A stretch of 34,200 nucleotides of DNA from Ophiostoma sp. CBS 140.51. Lineage: Eukaryota; Ascomycota; Sordariomycetes; Ophiostomatales; Ophiostomataceae. Location of the stretch: NCBI GenBank assembly GCA_029298735.1, contig JANSLP010000336.1, positions 1 to 34,200 of the forward strand. The letters are read 5' to 3'. A program made the translations under genes and the position numbers. Positions 31,691 through 34,200 of this stretch are shown in pieces (the first letter of the stretch is position 1; every line of letters starts with the position of its first letter). The notes below the pieces were generated by a model. It ran no database searches and was not told where the DNA came from. It saw only the letters and a program-made list of their open reading frames with translations.

Positions 31691-34200
31691 GTAACGGTTT
31701 CGTTGGTAAAATGTGCTGAAGGAAGGCGGTGTAAAATTGTGTTTACTAGTTACTGTGCTCTGTGAGTGACTGTTGAGGAAGGAGCGACCCTGTGCAATGT
31801 TTACTGCTCAGGGGCTCGCACTACTAGTGTTCACTAAAGGATTGATTTTCTTGTCCGTATTTCTGCATCTGCACAACTATGGCAATCCTTGTGTGCTTTT
31901 GCCTCTCTTTCTCAATCGAGATGTGAAGTGTCCGAATTGGGCCAATGCAGGTTCGAATCCTTCGTTTGATTCTTTGACTTTCTGCTACTCTTCCTCCTCT
32001 TTTCGGGCTCTTTCGCACGTCTCTGGCTCTGAATCCCTTGTGTTCCCTGCACGCATGGGGCGTCGATCGTGCGTCCTGCAAGCGCACTTGCCTGTTGGCC
32101 ACTGTTGGCTGTCAACCAGTGTGTCGTTTCGTGGCGTGTGCTGCTGGGCGTCATGGGAGGGGGGCTGTTGGGGCGTTCCGTTGCGCCCTACTTCACAGTG
32201 GACAATGTGCTGTCTGTTGTCATTTTGTGTCTTTTCGTCACTGTGGTGCACTGAAATAGAATCCTCGCCACCCACCGTTGGCGAATTTCGGCCACCAACA
32301 AACTAAACTGACAGGCTTCGGGAGCCGTTGCACACGGGGCCCCCTTTTTGCTTTCTTTCGCCGTAAACCGTTCTTGGCCACCGTTTTCGACGAGGCGTGA
32401 GAGACGGACTGCCGTTAGGGGAGCGCCCCGAACGCCATCGTGCTGTAGCTAGCCTGGAAGTGGGAAAGCGACAAGCTGCTGGAGGTTGATGGCGTTTTTC
32501 TCCAGTCCATTTTAGCACGTCTTCACACCATGAAGAAAACAAATGGGCTGCTTTTTGGGCCTTTTCCCACCGCCTAAGAAAAGCTGACCGATGTTGACTT
32601 GAGCGACATCTCTGACTATCGTCACCTATGTTTTCTTCTTTCGCTTTTTTTGCCCTCACCAGATTTTTACGAGCTGCTAGAAAATGGCTTAGACTGGTTA
32701 CGTCGTAGGCCGTTTTGTTTTGGGAGCAGGGTTGTATTTTTGCCTTTTGTCTTTTTGTGGCGTTTGCATCGTGCAGGCAAGCTTCACCCGTTTTGTTGTA
32801 GTTTCGTCTTTTTGTCCACGCCTGTTTTGAGAGATGCGAGATCCAATCGTAGGGCAGAGATGCATTTGAAGTGTGAGCAGCCTTGCGAGGTCACGATATC
32901 GGTTTCAAAGACGCTGTGCGAGGACGAAGGAAGACAGGAAGGAGAAGGAGGACAGCAAGATATCGACAGATAGGAGAGTTTAGATATAATGACAATACCA
33001 CGGAGTTCCGTCAGTTCTTTCAATGTCCTTTCAATCAAGAACCACGAGGCCACGCCGTTACCTGGCCCGTTGGCTCTTGTCTCCGCCTTTACGGCGTGGG
33101 CGTGGCAAAGACTTTGGAAAAATCTGTTGGACTTGTTGACGATGCCCAGAGATGTATCACCACCGTTAACAGATCCGGCATGGCTCAAGGGCGTGAGAGT
33201 TTTATCCAACGGCCCAGGCCTTGGCCTCATCGCGCGAGCAAGATCGTAGGTCAGGGCACGGGTTCAAAAGAGAATAAAAACGAAACAGATAGTGCGGGAT
33301 GAGGTAGCTTCAACGACTAAGTAGGAAACGGCGTGAAGATGGTCCGGCTCGAAAAATCAATGGCAGCGGGGGTCAAAGAAAATCTGAGGAGCCGCATCGG
33401 ACAAGGAGCTTTACTTCGAACAAGAACAAAGAAAATCAACGGAGCAAGATGGAAAACATCTCGGGCACTACGGATGCGCTTGTACAGTTGCAGAGTCGCA
33501 ACCCGTCGTGATTCTCGATCCTGAGTTAGATTTCAGAGTACGGAGCAGTAGTACCACATGGTTCACTGACCTGTTCCTGGAGATCGTTGTTCCTGTCTCA
33601 TGTCTCACAAAGGATGGACACTGAATTGCTAGACAAAAAAAACAGACGGATATCTCCCTTTCCGGCACGTACGCCGAACACTTTCGAACCTTGACTAAAT
33701 CTTGAGAATTGAAAGCCAGCCATTCGTGCAATTACGGCCGCATACGGCTGAACGATGACGATGACAAACATTGCACTCGCATTCACGTAGTTTGACCGTC
33801 CCTCCTTCGCTTTTGTCTCCGAGCCGGCCGAGTACCGTCAATACCGCCAGTACTTCTGTTCGCCGTTTTGAGCCACCGCCGCCGGGCTGTCGGTGTGACT
33901 TTTTAGCTGTAAAGACTTCACCCGTGTACTTTTGTGTCCTTGCTTTGGTTCTCTTTGTATCTCTTTGATCTTCGACCTCCAGTTTCTAAGCTTTTCTGTA
34001 GGGCTCGCACGGCCTGTAGGGCTTGGTGGTCCAGTCCTTTTTTGAAGCATTTCAAATCAATTCCCACGATCAAAGCAAGGGTCTTTAGAAAATGTAAGTA
34101 CTATCTCCTTGGGGCCGAAAATATTACTTTTTTTGTGGACTTCCTTTTGATTGGTGAAATCGTCTGAAATCGATCCACAGGTACAAAAAGCTACATACGA

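Larger units (their letters stand above)
22236..34200. other. 12-kb gene-poor region
   Basis: No ORF in either strand above about 200 codons and none with a recognisable domain, signal peptide plus conserved core, or convincing intron-exon series. The longest ORFs (27986-28594 plus, 31773-32306 plus, 22236-22769 minus, 32784-33230 minus) are low-complexity or mixed in composition, with no GC-ending codon bias like that of the genes to the left. GC content by eye is clearly lower than in the left part. It holds CT-rich tracts (around 27.8-28.15, 30.2, 30.8-31.1 kb), a purine-rich tract (31.4-31.7 kb) and several short repeats listed separately. It may be a long promoter/leader region of a gene to the right, or contain non-coding transcripts. 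Confidence 0.5.

Noticed and set aside
31940..31975. GGTTCGAATCC, a perfect tRNA B-box-like motif
   Set aside because: The T-arm pairs only 4 of 5, there is no A-box at the expected distance, and the flanks do not form an acceptor stem.
31773..32306. 177-codon plus-strand ORF
   Set aside because: Irregular composition rich in Cys/Trp/Ser, no conserved motif; likely chance in pyrimidine-rich DNA.

Overview
This is chromosomal DNA of a filamentous ascomycete (Pezizomycotina, probably a Sordariomycete; I cannot name the genus). Three things point that way. Introns are short (49-89 nt) with GTANGT-like donors and CTAAC/CTGAC branch sites. Promoters are CT-rich. The genes belong to fungal or fungal-characteristic families: SSK2/SSK22-type MAPKKK, Sld3, Trs65, Mcp1, Mzm1, zuotin and DUF6914. 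No ribosomal RNA, convincing tRNA, transposon or CRISPR array was found.

Layout. 1-1568 has no convincing gene but holds two look-alike GC hairpins followed by T-runs. 1569-2162 (+) encodes a secreted protein with a Cys-rich part, WPTG-type repeats and a His/Gly/Pro-rich tail. 2578-3180 (-) is the main exon of a U1/matrin-like C2H2 zinc-finger protein whose first exon I could not place. 3821-4571 (-) is a DUF6914 protein, divergent from the mitochondrial outer-membrane protein gene MCP1 (5320-6466, +). 6836-8251 (-) is the ribosome-associated J-protein zuotin, divergent from the complex III assembly factor MZM1 (8626-9123, +). 9738-12016 (+) is the TRAPPII subunit Trs65. 12355-15967 (-) is the replication-initiation factor Sld3, divergent across about 1.2 kb from an SSK2/SSK22/Os-4-type HOG-pathway MAPKKK (17181-21503, +).

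The left 21.5 kb is an ordinary gene-dense housekeeping segment with three bidirectional promoters and convergent 3' ends. The genes are not one pathway; two (MCP1, MZM1) act in mitochondria. The right 12.7 kb (21504-34200) is strikingly different. It has lower GC, only short ORFs without recognisable domains, long pyrimidine- and purine-rich tracts, a helically phased TTTCGTC-type repeat, several short direct repeats and a compact hairpin. It is best read as a long regulatory or leader region, or a non-coding transcription unit, possibly serving a gene to the right of the window.

The observations most worth checking are: a 63-nt, stop-free, in-frame intron-like segment inside SLD3 that would add or remove a full CDK consensus site; the His-rich secreted protein; the gene-poor 12.7-kb block with its phased repeat; and the paired GC hairpins at 1.24 and 1.44 kb. 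I see no clearly new multi-gene system.
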